From: Verrucomicrobiota bacterium
Lineage (GTDB): Bacteria; Verrucomicrobiota; Verrucomicrobiia; Verrucomicrobiales; V1-33
Assembly: GCA_003402705.1 (NCBI GenBank)
Contig: QQNF01000030.1
Span: 1-42,042 of the forward strand
Reading direction: 5' to 3'
Length of the DNA: 42,042 nt
Shown here: in pieces, positions 1-8,536 of the stretch
How positions within the stretch are numbered: position 1 is the first letter of the stretch
Layout: every line of letters starts with the position of its first letter
Program-made: the position numbers and the translations under genes
The notes under the pieces: model-generated
The model's database searches: none
Told to the model about the DNA's origin: nothing
The model's input: the letters and a program-made list of their open reading frames with translations, nothing else

Positions 1-99
1 GCCGAAGCCCTCCACATCACCCCACAGAACCTTGCCCGCCGCCGCAACCTTGAAAAACAAGCCGCCGCCATGGGCTTCCAACTCGTTGATGCCGCGTAA
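1..99 (+). CDS. C-terminal fragment of an unidentified protein
   Basis: Frame 1 is open from the first base to a TAA at 97-99 and gives 32 residues ending in MGFQLVDAA. The N-terminus lies outside the window. The fragment is basic and looks helical (NLARRRNLEKQAAAMGFQLV), which would suit the end of a DNA-binding or transposase-type protein. There is no diagnostic motif, so I do not assign a function. C-ending codons match the other plus-strand genes. A gene here is supported by the open frame and by the hairpin just downstream, but it could also be chance. Confidence 0.45.
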   Translation, partial: AEALHITPQNLARRRNLEKQAAAMGFQLVDAA

Positions 100-120
100 C
101 TTGCAAAACAGTTACTCAGG

Positions 121-135
121 AGGCCGTCCCGGCCT
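121..135. terminator. short GC hairpin between convergent genes
   Basis: AGGCCG-TCC-CGGCCT is a perfect 6-bp stem with a 3-base loop. It lies between the end of the partial plus-strand gene and the stop of the minus-strand TonB receptor. Neither strand has a U-run after it, so it is at best a weak bidirectional terminator or a transcript-end stabiliser. Confidence 0.35.
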
Positions 136-171
136 TGTCGCTGCCGCAGTTTCTCGCCGCCCCGCCCACCC

Positions 172-2319
172 TCAAAACCGCACCGTCAACGCCGCCGTCC
201 CGCCAAATCCAGGCTCATTCGACCCAGACCCATGCGCCCGGTACTCCTCATCCAGCAGGTTCTCCAGCGACGCCGTCAGGCTCACATTCTCGGTCACCTG
301 CCACCCGCCTCGCAGCAGCAACAGGGTCCACCCCGGCGTCCCGCCCACCGGAATCCGCTGCGTGTCCGCCCTGTCCGCTGAATTCAACCGGTCCCCCGCA
401 GACGCCGCCAGACACACCAACTCAGACCAGATCTTCCCACTGTCACTCTGCCACCTCACCCCCGCCCGCCCCATCAACGGCACCACCCGACTCAGCGGCT
501 CGGTCACCATCATCGACGCACTCGTCGGAAACTGATCCAGCTCACCTTCCATCCACGTCAGTTGCCCGAACACCGACCAGTTGTCCGTCAGCCTCACATC
601 CGCCGCAAACTCCACACCCTGTACATAACCATCCCCGCCATTCGCCTTGCTCACCGCCACCGATCCATCCACTTCCTGACCAGTCGGCCGCCGCACGATG
701 AAATCATCCAGCACGTTGTGGAAATACGTCAGGCTCGCCGTCACCCGCTCCGTCGTCGCCCGCGCCCCGATCTCGAAATTCAGCGACCGCTCAGGCTTCA
801 GATCCGTCGCCGCCAGCTCCAGTTCGCCACTCCGCGCAATGTCCAGTCGCGAAAGATCACTGATGTTAGGCGCACGGAAGCCCTGCGACACGCCCCCGAT
901 CACCGCAAACCGGTCCTTCTCATCCAGGTCAAACACAAACCGCCCGCTCGCCACCCACTGATCCCAGTCGTCAGAAAATGACGCCGCCTCCTTCGTCACA
1001 GGATCCTGATAACGCCCCACATCCGCATCCGCCCTCGTATACCGCGTCCCCGCATACACATGCAGCCGGTCCGCCACATCAATCTGATCCTGCAGGTAAA
1101 TCCCGAACAACCCGTACGTCGAATCATCACCCACTGGCCCCTGAATCGCCCGCACCGTCGGCCCGCCCACCGGACGGTTCGTCGTGCTGCTGTCCACACT
1201 GTCCCGATAGTAATCCGCTCCCCACGTCAGGGTCCCGAACGGGGTCTTCTTCCCCATCTGCAGGTCAAAACCCAGCGTCTCCAGATTCACTTCCCCAAGA
1301 TCCCGCTGCCCGGACGACCTCACCCGGTCCTGCAACTCATCATTCGTCTGCCACGACACCGTGAACGCCGTGCTGTCCACCAATCCCCCCGGCGTCTCCC
1401 CACTCACCCGCGCATAGGTCAGGGTCCTCTCCTGATCAAATGACCGCCGCAGATCAGATCCAATCGTCGAACCCGCCCACGGAATCCCGTAAACCGTCGA
1501 ATGCGTCCGCCACGCGTCGTTCTGCCGCGCCTGCTGGTGCGCCGCCGTAAACGTCCACTGGTCCGTCAGCGCCGCATCAAACCGCACGTCGTACGCCCAT
1601 TCCCCATATCCAGTCTTCGGCTGCCGCCCGATCCCCGCCGCCTGCACATCCCCGAAATCACGCACCGTCGCCCCAATGTGCAATCCCCAGTCCCCTCCCC
1701 GCCCGGTGTTGATCTCCACACGCCCCGTATGACTCCGCTCCGCACTCGCCCATCGGTAGAAACTGCTCCCGTGCACAAACATCTTCCCAGCTTCCTCATC
1801 CCGGAACCCGCTCCCCTTCGTCAGCACATTCAATGTCCCGCCCATCGAATCCGATCCATACAGCACCGATCCCTGCCCAGGCACCAGCTCAATCCGGTCC
1901 AGCGCCAATGGATCAATCAGCGCCCAGTACTGATTCGGCCCATCCCGGAAGGTCGAATTGTTATACCGGATCCCGTCAATCAACGCCAAATTCCGAAAAC
2001 CCGTCAGCCCCCGGATGAACGGCGATCCCTGCCCGTTCGACGTCTTCTGCACACTCACCCCTGGCAACTCCCGCAACGCCTCAGGCATCGTCCGCACCAA
2101 CCGCTCCGCAATCGTCTCCGACCCTAACTCCCGCACCGTGTACGGTGCCGCACTCGCCACCAGCGGACTCCGCGTCGCCGTCACCGTCATCTCTTTCAAT
2201 GGCTCCACCGCCGGCTTCTCTGCTCCCGCAGGCTCCACCACAGGCTCCGCCGCACGCATCACCACCGCCGACACAAAAAACACAGGAAGTATCCGGAAAA
2301 CAACTGCTTGCTTTGACAT
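172..2319 (-). CDS. TonB-dependent outer-membrane receptor
   Basis: A 715-residue outer-membrane beta-barrel receptor that would import a chelated metal or other small ligand using TonB energy. I chose the ATG at 2319 because it gives a clean signal peptide (MSKQAVVFRILPVFFVSAVV, residues 1-20). Longer upstream starts only add an Arg-rich stretch; AGGA lies about 12 bases upstream. A TonB-box-like EMTVTATR sits at residues 43-50, followed by a plug domain (LPGVSVQKTS, FIRGLTGFRNLALIDGIRYN, GSVLYGSDSMGG). The rest is barrel strands ending in the typical terminal Phe (LTVRF). It is transcribed divergently from the sensor kinase at 2396, only about 77 bp away, so the two-component system may control it. 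No siderophore cluster is nearby and the ligand is unknown. Confidence 0.9.
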   Translation of the reverse strand: MSKQAVVFRILPVFFVSAVVMRAAEPVVEPAGAEKPAVEPLKEMTVTATRSPLVASAAPYTVRELGSETIAERLVRTMPEALRELPGVSVQKTSNGQGSPFIRGLTGFRNLALIDGIRYNNSTFRDGPNQYWALIDPLALDRIELVPGQGSVLYGSDSMGGTLNVLTKGSGFRDEEAGKMFVHGSSFYRWASAERSHTGRVEINTGRGGDWGLHIGATVRDFGDVQAAGIGRQPKTGYGEWAYDVRFDAALTDQWTFTAAHQQARQNDAWRTHSTVYGIPWAGSTIGSDLRRSFDQERTLTYARVSGETPGGLVDSTAFTVSWQTNDELQDRVRSSGQRDLGEVNLETLGFDLQMGKKTPFGTLTWGADYYRDSVDSSTTNRPVGGPTVRAIQGPVGDDSTYGLFGIYLQDQIDVADRLHVYAGTRYTRADADVGRYQDPVTKEAASFSDDWDQWVASGRFVFDLDEKDRFAVIGGVSQGFRAPNISDLSRLDIARSGELELAATDLKPERSLNFEIGARATTERVTASLTYFHNVLDDFIVRRPTGQEVDGSVAVSKANGGDGYVQGVEFAADVRLTDNWSVFGQLTWMEGELDQFPTSASMMVTEPLSRVVPLMGRAGVRWQSDSGKIWSELVCLAASAGDRLNSADRADTQRIPVGGTPGWTLLLLRGGWQVTENVSLTASLENLLDEEYRAHGSGSNEPGFGGTAALTVRF

Positions 2320-2395
2320 GCCGCTCGTCCTACTCAGCACACACGGCACCCGCAAGTTTCCCGAATGAACACATTCTGTCCAATCCCCCGAAACT

Positions 2396-3724
2396 ATGGC
2401 GGATAAAACGCCAGTCTTCCGCGGCCTCACCTCCCGCTTCCTCGGAGTCCTCTCCCTCCTCGTCCTCGCAGGCTCGCTCTCCCTCATCGCCGCCCTCTCC
2501 TACCTCGAACAACGCCGCGAATCCGCCGCCTTCATCCAGAAAGCCCGCGACAACGCCGCTTTCATCGAGCGGCTCGACCTCCCCAAATCCCCGCAACTCG
2601 CCGCCCAACTCTCCGCGCTCCTCGGCGCTCAGGTCTATTTCCAATCCGCCCGGAACCCATGGATCGCCGCCCCCGGTGCCCCGCCGCTCCCCATCTCCCT
2701 CAACCCGGACCCTAACGCCACCATCTCCCTCCCGGATCGCTCCATGGCTGCCATCGCCCCGCTCGGCCCCAACCTCCGCATGGCTCTCGTCTCCCCAGCC
2801 CAGGGCATCCCGACCTCCGCCTTCGCCGGCCCCGCCATGCTCGCCGCCGTCGCCGTCTTCGTCCTCCTCGCCCTAGCCACAGGCTGGTACCTCGCTCGCA
2901 GTCTCATCCTCCCGCTCCGCTCCCTCGCCGCCGCCCTCCCCAGGGTCGCATCACTAACAGACTTCCCCGAATCCTCCCGCCCGGACGAAATCGGCGAACT
3001 CGCCCGCACTCTCGCCGCCACAGGCTCCGCCCTCCGCTCCGAACGCGCCCAGCGCGAACAAGCCGAACGCTTCGTCGTCCTCGGCCGCATGGCCGCCTCC
3101 ATGGCCCACGAGGTCCGCAACCCTGTCTCCGCCATCGACCTCCACGCCCAACTCCTCGCCGAAAACGCCCGACCCGAAGACAAAGCCTCCCTCGACTGCA
3201 TCGCCCGCGAAGCCGCTAAAATCGAAGACCTCGTCCAGCAATGGATGCTCCTCGCCCGCCCAGCCCCGCCCGCCACCTCCGACGTCCGCGCCGACGTCCT
3301 CCTCGCCCAATCCGCAGAAGCCATCCGCCCCGCCGCCCTCCGCGCCCGCGTCCACCTCACCATCTCCACCCCGGACCTCCCCGTCACCATCCGCGGCGAT
3401 CACCTCCGTCTCTCTCAGGCGCTCTCTAACATCCTCCGAAACGCCCTCCACGCCGCCCCGGAAAACACCACGGTCCACGTCACCCTAACTTCCAACAAGG
3501 ACTCCGCCGTGTTCTCCATCCGCGACCACGGCCCCGGCTTCTCACCCGTCGCCCTCGCCCACTGGGCCGATCCCTTCTTCTCCACCAAAGAAGGCGGCAT
3601 GGGCATCGGCCTAACCGTCGCCCGCGAGGTCACCTCAGCCCACGGCGGCAACCTCTCCGTCTCCAACCCGCCCGACGGCGGAGCCCTCGTCGCCCTCTCC
3701 CTCCCCATCCGCCCGTCCTCCTGA
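2396..3724 (+). CDS. Membrane sensor histidine kinase
   Basis: A 442-residue inner-membrane histidine kinase, the sensing half of a two-component system with the regulator 11 bp downstream. Membrane segments are visible at about residues 14-35 and 145-168. They flank a short (about 110 aa) periplasmic sensor region with no recognisable fold. A HAMP-like linker follows, then the H-box MAHEVRNP (phospho-accepting His about 238). The catalytic domain has an N-box (SNILRNALHAA, about 344-354), a G1 box DHGPGF (about 378), FFST (about 394) and a G2 box GGMGIGL (about 400). All motifs needed for ATP binding and autophosphorylation are intact, unlike those of its partner. The architecture resembles NtrB/ZraS-type kinases that pair with AAA+ regulators. 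Confidence 0.93.
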   Translation: MADKTPVFRGLTSRFLGVLSLLVLAGSLSLIAALSYLEQRRESAAFIQKARDNAAFIERLDLPKSPQLAAQLSALLGAQVYFQSARNPWIAAPGAPPLPISLNPDPNATISLPDRSMAAIAPLGPNLRMALVSPAQGIPTSAFAGPAMLAAVAVFVLLALATGWYLARSLILPLRSLAAALPRVASLTDFPESSRPDEIGELARTLAATGSALRSERAQREQAERFVVLGRMAASMAHEVRNPVSAIDLHAQLLAENARPEDKASLDCIAREAAKIEDLVQQWMLLARPAPPATSDVRADVLLAQSAEAIRPAALRARVHLTISTPDLPVTIRGDHLRLSQALSNILRNALHAAPENTTVHVTLTSNKDSAVFSIRDHGPGFSPVALAHWADPFFSTKEGGMGIGLTVAREVTSAHGGNLSVSNPPDGGALVALSLPIRPSS

Positions 3725-3735
3725 CTTCCTGACCA

Positions 3736-5040
3736 ATGCCCCCTCGCATCCTCCTCGTCGAAGACGAACCTTCCCTCGCCGCAGCCCTCGAAATCGCCCT
3801 CCGCCGCTCCGGCTACGCCCTCGACACCGCCGCCAGCGGCCGCGCCGCCCTCGACCGTCTCGCCTCACAACCATGGGACGCCGTCGTCCTCGATATCGGC
3901 CTCCCGGACCTCAGCGGTCTCGATATCCTCGCCGCCATCCGCCGCGACCTCCCTAACCTCCCAGTCCTCGTCATCACCGCCCACGGCCACCTCGACAACG
4001 CCATCGCCGCCCGCAAAGCCGGTGCCTCCGACTACATGGTCAAACCGCTCGACCTCCGCCAGTTCCAGGCCTCCGTCGCCTCGCTCATCGAATCCTCCCG
4101 CCCGCTCTCCCCCGCCAACTCCCCATCCCCGCGCCCAGCCTCCCCGCTCTTCGTCGGCGGCGCTCCCGCCCTCCAGCGCGCCTTCGCAGCCATCGCCCGC
4201 GCCTGCGCCTCCCACGACCCCGCCATCATCACCGGCCCCTCAGGCTCCGGTAAATCCCTCACCGCTGCCATCATCCACGAACGCTCCCCACGCGCCGCCC
4301 ACCCCTGCACGACCGTCCCCGCCAGTTCGCTCACGGACGCCGCCGCCCTCCTCGCCTCACTCGACGCCAACCCTGACGGATCACTCATCCTCGATCAGCT
4401 CGAGTCCCTCCCGACCCCAGCCCAGGACGCCCTCGCCTCCCTCCTCCGCAATCGCCCCAAAGGCCCGCGTCTCATCGCCACCGCCTCCTCCGACCTCCGC
4501 GACGCCATCCGCCTCAACCGCTTCCGCGAGGATCTCTTCTATCAATTCAGCCCGGGCGAAATCCCGCTCCCTCCCCTCCACGAACGCCGCTCGGACATCC
4601 CCGCTCTCTGCGCCGCCCTAGCACCTCCAGGCCCCGACGGCCCGCTCGAATTCACCTCCAGTGCCCTCGCCGCCCTCCAGTCATGGCCATGGCCCGGCAA
4701 TGTCACCGAACTCCGCCACGTCCTCGCCTACGCCACCCACGCCGCCGCCGGTTCCCCCATCCTCCGCTCCCACCTCCCGCCTCACATCGCCGCCGCACCC
4801 CCAGGCTCCTCCACGCTCGACCACGCCCTCACCGAATGGCTCGCCGACCCAGCCATCGCCGCCCTCTCATGGGACGGGCTCGTCGCCGCCCTCGAATCCC
4901 GGCTCCTCGCCCAGCTCCTCCCCAGATTCGATCACAAACCCACGCGCCTCGCCTCGGCCCTCGGCATCCACCGCTCCACGCTCCGCCAGAAACTCGCCCG
5001 CATGACCCCCGATGACGGTGACGCTTTCCCTCGCATCTGA
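3736..5040 (+). CDS. NtrC-architecture response regulator with degenerate AAA+ domain
   Basis: A 434-residue response regulator with receiver, AAA+ and Fis-type helix-turn-helix domains. The receiver looks functional (D10, E11, phospho-acceptor D53, T81, K103). The AAA+ domain keeps a P-loop GPSGSGKS (about 167-174) and the FREDLFYQF and LHERRSDI motifs. The GAFTGA loop that contacts sigma-54 is absent: the segment between P-loop and Walker B is shortened to residues such as TTVPASSLTDAAALLASL. The Walker B is LILDQ instead of the usual LDE, so the catalytic Glu is Gln. The C-terminus has a Fis-like HTH (LASALGIHRSTLRQKLARM, about 405-423). I infer a phosphorylation-controlled DNA-binding regulator that no longer activates sigma-54 holoenzyme. 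Confidence 0.88.
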   Translation: MPPRILLVEDEPSLAAALEIALRRSGYALDTAASGRAALDRLASQPWDAVVLDIGLPDLSGLDILAAIRRDLPNLPVLVITAHGHLDNAIAARKAGASDYMVKPLDLRQFQASVASLIESSRPLSPANSPSPRPASPLFVGGAPALQRAFAAIARACASHDPAIITGPSGSGKSLTAAIIHERSPRAAHPCTTVPASSLTDAAALLASLDANPDGSLILDQLESLPTPAQDALASLLRNRPKGPRLIATASSDLRDAIRLNRFREDLFYQFSPGEIPLPPLHERRSDIPALCAALAPPGPDGPLEFTSSALAALQSWPWPGNVTELRHVLAYATHAAAGSPILRSHLPPHIAAAPPGSSTLDHALTEWLADPAIAALSWDGLVAALESRLLAQLLPRFDHKPTRLASALGIHRSTLRQKLARMTPDDGDAFPRI

Positions 5041-5065
5041 CTCTCTAACCGCTTAACTGCTCCAC

Positions 5066-6286
5066 GTGAACCCTGACCACGAACCCGACGTCCTTCCGCC
5101 TCGCCTCACGTCCCTCGACACATGGCGCGGTGCCGTCATGCTCCTCATGATGGCGGAAGTCATCCAATGGTGGCGCGTCGCCGCCAATCTCAAGGACGCC
5201 GGCTGGCCCAAGCTCGCCTCCCTCATCACCTTCCACTCGGAACACGTCCCATGGTCCGGTTGCTCGCTCCACGATCTCATCCAGCCGTCCTTCTCCTTCC
5301 TCGTCGGCACCTCCATCGCCTTCAGTCTCCACCGCCGCCGCTCCGAACAATCCCCACTCGCCTCCACCGCCCACGCGCTCTGGCGCTCGCTCCTCCTCGT
5401 CGGCCTCGGCATCTGGCTCCGCTCACTCCACTCCGCCCGCACCAACTTCACCTTCGAAGACACCCTAACCCAGATCGGTCTCGGCTACCCGTTCCTCTTC
5501 CTCATCGCCTCCACCCGCCGTCCCGTTGTCTCCTGGGCCGCTCTAGCCATCCTCCTCATCGGCTACTGGGCCGCCTTCGCCCTCCACCCACTCCCCGGCC
5601 CCGACTTCAACTGGGCCGCCCACGGGGTCCCACCACAATGGGCCGCCGCCCCAGCCGACTTCATCCGCGAAGGCTTCCCGGGCCACTGGAATATGAATAG
5701 CAACTTCGCCGCCAGCTTCGACTCGTGGTTCCTCAACCGCTTCCCCCGCACCGACGTCTTCGCCTTCAATCCCGGCGGCTACACCACGCTCAGCTTCATC
5801 CCCACCCTCGGCACCATGATCATGGGGCTCCACGGCGGCGTCACGCTCCTCTCCCCCATCCCCACCAAACTCAAAATCGCACGACTCGCCGCCGCCGGCA
5901 TCATCGCCATCTCCCTCGCCATCGTCCTCGACGCCACCGGTGCTTGTCCCATCGTCAAACGCATCTGGACGCCCTCATGGACGCTCCTCAGCGGCGGCAT
6001 CGGCTTCCTCGCCCTCGCCGCGTTCCACCTCGTCTGCGATGTCATGGAAATCAAAACACCCTTCCTCCCGCTCATCGTCCTCGGCACCAACTCCATCGCC
6101 GCCTACACCATCGCCCACCTTTGGCCCGACTTCATCGCCAAATCCCTCATCCGCCACACGCCCTCCGGCACCTTCCAAGCCTTCGGCCCCCAATGGGCCA
6201 TCCCCCTCCTCGGCGCCTGCGTCCTCCTCTCCCTCTGGCTCTTCCTCGCATGGATGTACCGCCGCAAAATCTTCCTCAAAATCTGA
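5066..6286 (+). CDS. Heparan-alpha-glucosaminide acetyltransferase-like membrane protein (DUF5009/COG4299)
   Basis: A 406-residue polytopic inner-membrane protein. The start is a GTG at 5066, 25 bp after the regulator stop; no better start precedes the conserved RLTSLDTWRGAVMLLMMAE. That N-terminal segment (S/LD-x-x-RG on the first membrane helix) and the following LHDLIQPSFSFLVGTSIAFS are typical of the COG4299 acyltransferase family related to lysosomal HGSNAT. About ten hydrophobic helices follow, ending in LLSLWLFLAWMYRRKIFLKI. Members are thought to move acyl groups across the membrane onto sugars; the acceptor cannot be read from the sequence. It lies downstream of the two-component genes on the same strand and may be co-transcribed. 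Confidence 0.82.
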   Translation: MNPDHEPDVLPPRLTSLDTWRGAVMLLMMAEVIQWWRVAANLKDAGWPKLASLITFHSEHVPWSGCSLHDLIQPSFSFLVGTSIAFSLHRRRSEQSPLASTAHALWRSLLLVGLGIWLRSLHSARTNFTFEDTLTQIGLGYPFLFLIASTRRPVVSWAALAILLIGYWAAFALHPLPGPDFNWAAHGVPPQWAAAPADFIREGFPGHWNMNSNFAASFDSWFLNRFPRTDVFAFNPGGYTTLSFIPTLGTMIMGLHGGVTLLSPIPTKLKIARLAAAGIIAISLAIVLDATGACPIVKRIWTPSWTLLSGGIGFLALAAFHLVCDVMEIKTPFLPLIVLGTNSIAAYTIAHLWPDFIAKSLIRHTPSGTFQAFGPQWAIPLLGACVLLSLWLFLAWMYRRKIFLKI

Positions 6287-6364
6287 CCCCATCACCCCGC
6301 CCGCCGGAAATACCGCTGGCATTGCCCCACCGCCTGTGGGATACCCTCAACTTTGTCCCGGGGC

Positions 6365-7234
6365 ATGAAAATCATCGCAGTCGTCAACCAGAAAGGGGGA
6401 GTCGCTAAAACCACGACTTCCGTAAATCTCTCCGCCTGCCTCGCAGACCGCGGCGTCCGTGTCCTCCTCATCGACTTCGACCCCCAGGGCAACGCCTCCA
6501 GCGCCCTAGGCCACCGCGCCGTCGAAGGCCAGAGTCTCTACCGCGTCCTCATCGGCAAAGACAGCATCCTCACCAAAATCCAGCCCACAAGGCTCCCTGG
6601 CCTCTCCCTCATCCCCGCCCAGACCGAACTCGCCGGCGCTGAAGTCGATCTCGTCCGCTCCGACAATCACCTCTCCCGTCTCCGCGACGTCCTCGCCCCA
6701 CTCCGCGAATCCGGCCGCTTCGACTTCGTCATCATCGACTGCCCTCCCTCCCTCGGCATCCTCATGACGTCCGCCCTCGCCGCCGCCGACGGGCTCCTCA
6801 TTCCCATCCAATGCGAGTACTTCGGCCTCGAAGGACTCGCCCGCATCATCGATGTCCACGACCAGATCGTCGCCAGCGGCATCAACACCGACGTCACCAT
6901 CGAGGGCATCCTCATGACCATGTACGACGGCCGCACCGGCCACTCCCGCGCCGTCGTCGACGAGGTCCGCCGCGCCTTCGAATCCGTCGTCTTCCAGACC
7001 ATGATCCCTCGCAGCATCGTCGTCGCAGAAAGCCAAAGCTTCGAAAAAACCCTCCTCGAATACGAGCCCTCCAGCAAGGTCACGCTCGCCTACCGCGCCC
7101 TCGCCGACGAATTCATCACCCGGCAACTCCCCGCCACCGCGCCAGCCGACCCCACCACCTCCACCGACGCCGCTCCGCCCGCCGCAGCCGCTCCCATCGC
7201 CGCCGCTCCCGCCGCCGTCGCCCCTGCCATCTGA
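6365..7234 (+). CDS. ParA/Soj-family ATPase
   Basis: A 289-residue ParA-type P-loop ATPase. I chose the ATG at 6365 (MKIIAVVNQKGGVAKTTTSV); an upstream TTG at 6353 would add only four residues. The deviant Walker A is KGGVAKTTT with the signature lysine (about K10), followed by VLLIDFDPQGNASSALG and a Walker B-like FDFVIIDCPPSLG. These are hallmarks of chromosomal ParA/Soj proteins, which bind DNA non-specifically as ATP dimers and are controlled by ParB. Beyond residue about 255 the protein ends in a low-complexity Ala/Pro tail that is not part of the fold. No parB lies beside it here, although the two usually form an operon, so a ParB elsewhere or a different cargo is possible. Confidence 0.92.
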   Translation: MKIIAVVNQKGGVAKTTTSVNLSACLADRGVRVLLIDFDPQGNASSALGHRAVEGQSLYRVLIGKDSILTKIQPTRLPGLSLIPAQTELAGAEVDLVRSDNHLSRLRDVLAPLRESGRFDFVIIDCPPSLGILMTSALAAADGLLIPIQCEYFGLEGLARIIDVHDQIVASGINTDVTIEGILMTMYDGRTGHSRAVVDEVRRAFESVVFQTMIPRSIVVAESQSFEKTLLEYEPSSKVTLAYRALADEFITRQLPATAPADPTTSTDAAPPAAAAPIAAAPAAVAPAI

Positions 7235-7250
7235 CCCCCCCACATTCCCC

Positions 7251-8327
7251 ATGCTCCCCGCGGAACCTTCCCAGGCCCTCAGCCTCGACGCCGCCGCCGC
7301 ATGGCGCGACCATCTCCACGCCTCCGGTAAGCGTCTCGTCTTCACCAGCGGCTGCTTCGACATCCTCCACGCCGGCCACGTCCGCTATCTCGCCCAGGCC
7401 CGCGCCCTCGGCGATGCCCTCATCGTCGCCCTCAACGGCGATGAATCCGTCCGCGCCCTCAAAGGCCCAGACCGTCCCGTCCACTCGGAAGCCGATCGCG
7501 CCGCGGTCCTCCTCGGTCTCTCCTCCGTCGACGCCGTCGTCATCTTCAACACGCCCCGCACCACCAACCTCATCTCCGCCATCCGCCCGCACCTCTTCGC
7601 CAAAGGCGGCGACTACACCATCGCCACCCTCAACCCCGAAGAACGCACCGCCCTCGAAGCCGCCGGCTCCGAAATCCAGATCCTCCCCGAACTCACCGGC
7701 CGCTCGACCTCCGCCTCGCTCGCCAAACTCAATTCCCCAACCTCCCCGCGCCGCACGCGATTCGCCATCCTCGGCTCCGGCGCCGGCTCGCTCTTCGACA
7801 CCGTCGCCGACGCCGCTTCCTCCGGCTCCCTCAATCTCGACATCGTCCTCGTCGCCTCAGACAACCCCACCGCCGGCATTCTCGCCAAAGCCTCCGCCCG
7901 CAGCATCCCCGCCCTCGCCATCGACCCCGGCCCGCTCCCCGGCCAGTTCTCCCCAGCCGCCCTCAAGGAACTCACCGACCGTCTCCGCGCCGCCCAGACC
8001 GACTGGATCCTCTGCGCCGGCTTCGGCCGCCGTCTCGAAGACCCGGTCACCGCCGCCTTCCCCAACCGGATCCTCAATATCCACCCGTCCCTCCTCCCGG
8101 AATTCCCGGGCCCTAACGCCATCGCCGACGCCCTCGCCGCACACGCCCACACCACCGGCTGCACCGCCCACCTCGTCACCTCCGACGCATCAAACCCTAT
8201 CCTCGCCCAGGAATCCGTCCCCATCGCCCCTGACGAAACCGCCGCCTCCCTCCGCCCCAGAATCAACGCCGCCGAACGCGCCCTCCTCCCCCGCGTCATC
8301 GCCGCCCACTGCCTCACCCCTCCCTGA
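7251..8327 (+). CDS. Fusion of HldE/RfaE domain-II nucleotidyltransferase and PurN-like formyltransferase
   Basis: A 358-residue two-domain protein. Residues 1-160 form a cytidylyltransferase-fold domain like the C-terminal half of HldE (D-glycero-beta-D-manno-heptose-1-phosphate adenylyltransferase). It has GCFDILHAGHVRYL (HxGH about 40-43), ALNGDESVRALKG and FAKGGDYT. Residues about 168-350 resemble glycinamide-ribonucleotide formyltransferase: AILGSGAGSLF, then ILNIHPSLLPEFPG with the catalytic Asn/His pair (about N276, H278) and TGCTAHLV. The third catalytic residue, an Asp in the usual D-x-G-P-I-I loop, is not clearly conserved: the loop reads TSDASNPILAQ, shortened by about one residue. 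The protein could make an activated heptose and also formylate GAR or a sugar. I cannot tell which reactions are active. The gene follows parA by 16 bp. Confidence 0.85.
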   Translation: MLPAEPSQALSLDAAAAWRDHLHASGKRLVFTSGCFDILHAGHVRYLAQARALGDALIVALNGDESVRALKGPDRPVHSEADRAAVLLGLSSVDAVVIFNTPRTTNLISAIRPHLFAKGGDYTIATLNPEERTALEAAGSEIQILPELTGRSTSASLAKLNSPTSPRRTRFAILGSGAGSLFDTVADAASSGSLNLDIVLVASDNPTAGILAKASARSIPALAIDPGPLPGQFSPAALKELTDRLRAAQTDWILCAGFGRRLEDPVTAAFPNRILNIHPSLLPEFPGPNAIADALAAHAHTTGCTAHLVTSDASNPILAQESVPIAPDETAASLRPRINAAERALLPRVIAAHCLTPP

Positions 8328-8384
8328 ATCCGACCCAAGAACCTCGATTGACCAATCCTCAACGCGCGTCACTGTTCCCCTCGC

Positions 8385-8460
8385 GGGCCGGTAGCTCAAC
8401 GGTTAGAGCAGTCGACTCATAATCGATAGGTCGCAGGTTCAACTCCTGTCCGGCCCACCA
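8385..8460 (+). tRNA. tRNA-Ile (CAU anticodon, lysidine type)
   Basis: A 76-nt cloverleaf. Acceptor arms GGGCCGG/CCGGCCC, D-arm GCTC...GAGC, anticodon stem GTCGA/TCGAT with loop CTCATAA, T-arm with GGTTCAACTC, and an encoded CCA end. The anticodon is CAT at 8418-8420. The segment GACTCATAATCG matches the minor tRNA-Ile2 rather than initiator or elongator Met tRNA, so C34 should be converted to lysidine by TilS to read AUA. The first pair G-C also argues against initiator tRNA. Confidence 0.9.
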
Positions 8461-8469
8461 CTTTCTCCT

Positions 8470-8516
8470 CCGCCCAAAGGCGGCCCTTTCACCCACGGTG
8501 GTCCACTCCGACCACC
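8470..8516. terminator. two hairpins between the tRNA gene and a convergent gene
   Basis: CCGCC-CAAA-GGCGG (8470-8483) followed by CCCTTTC, then GGTGGTC-CACTCC-GACCACC (8497-8516). They fill the gap between the tRNA and the stop of the minus-strand gene. The first could end the tRNA transcript and the second could serve either strand. Neither has a proper U-tract. Confidence 0.4.
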
Positions 8517-8536
8517 CCCGGCGCTCCCCTGGACCC

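Noticed and set aside
2320..2487. N-terminal extension of the TonB receptor
   Set aside because: It is Arg-rich, precedes the signal peptide and overlaps the divergent kinase gene. The ATG at 2319 gives a normal signal sequence.
8385..8460. Reading the CAU tRNA as tRNA-Met
   Set aside because: The anticodon-arm sequence GACTCATAATCG and the overall body match tRNA-Ile2 (lysidine) rather than elongator or initiator Met.
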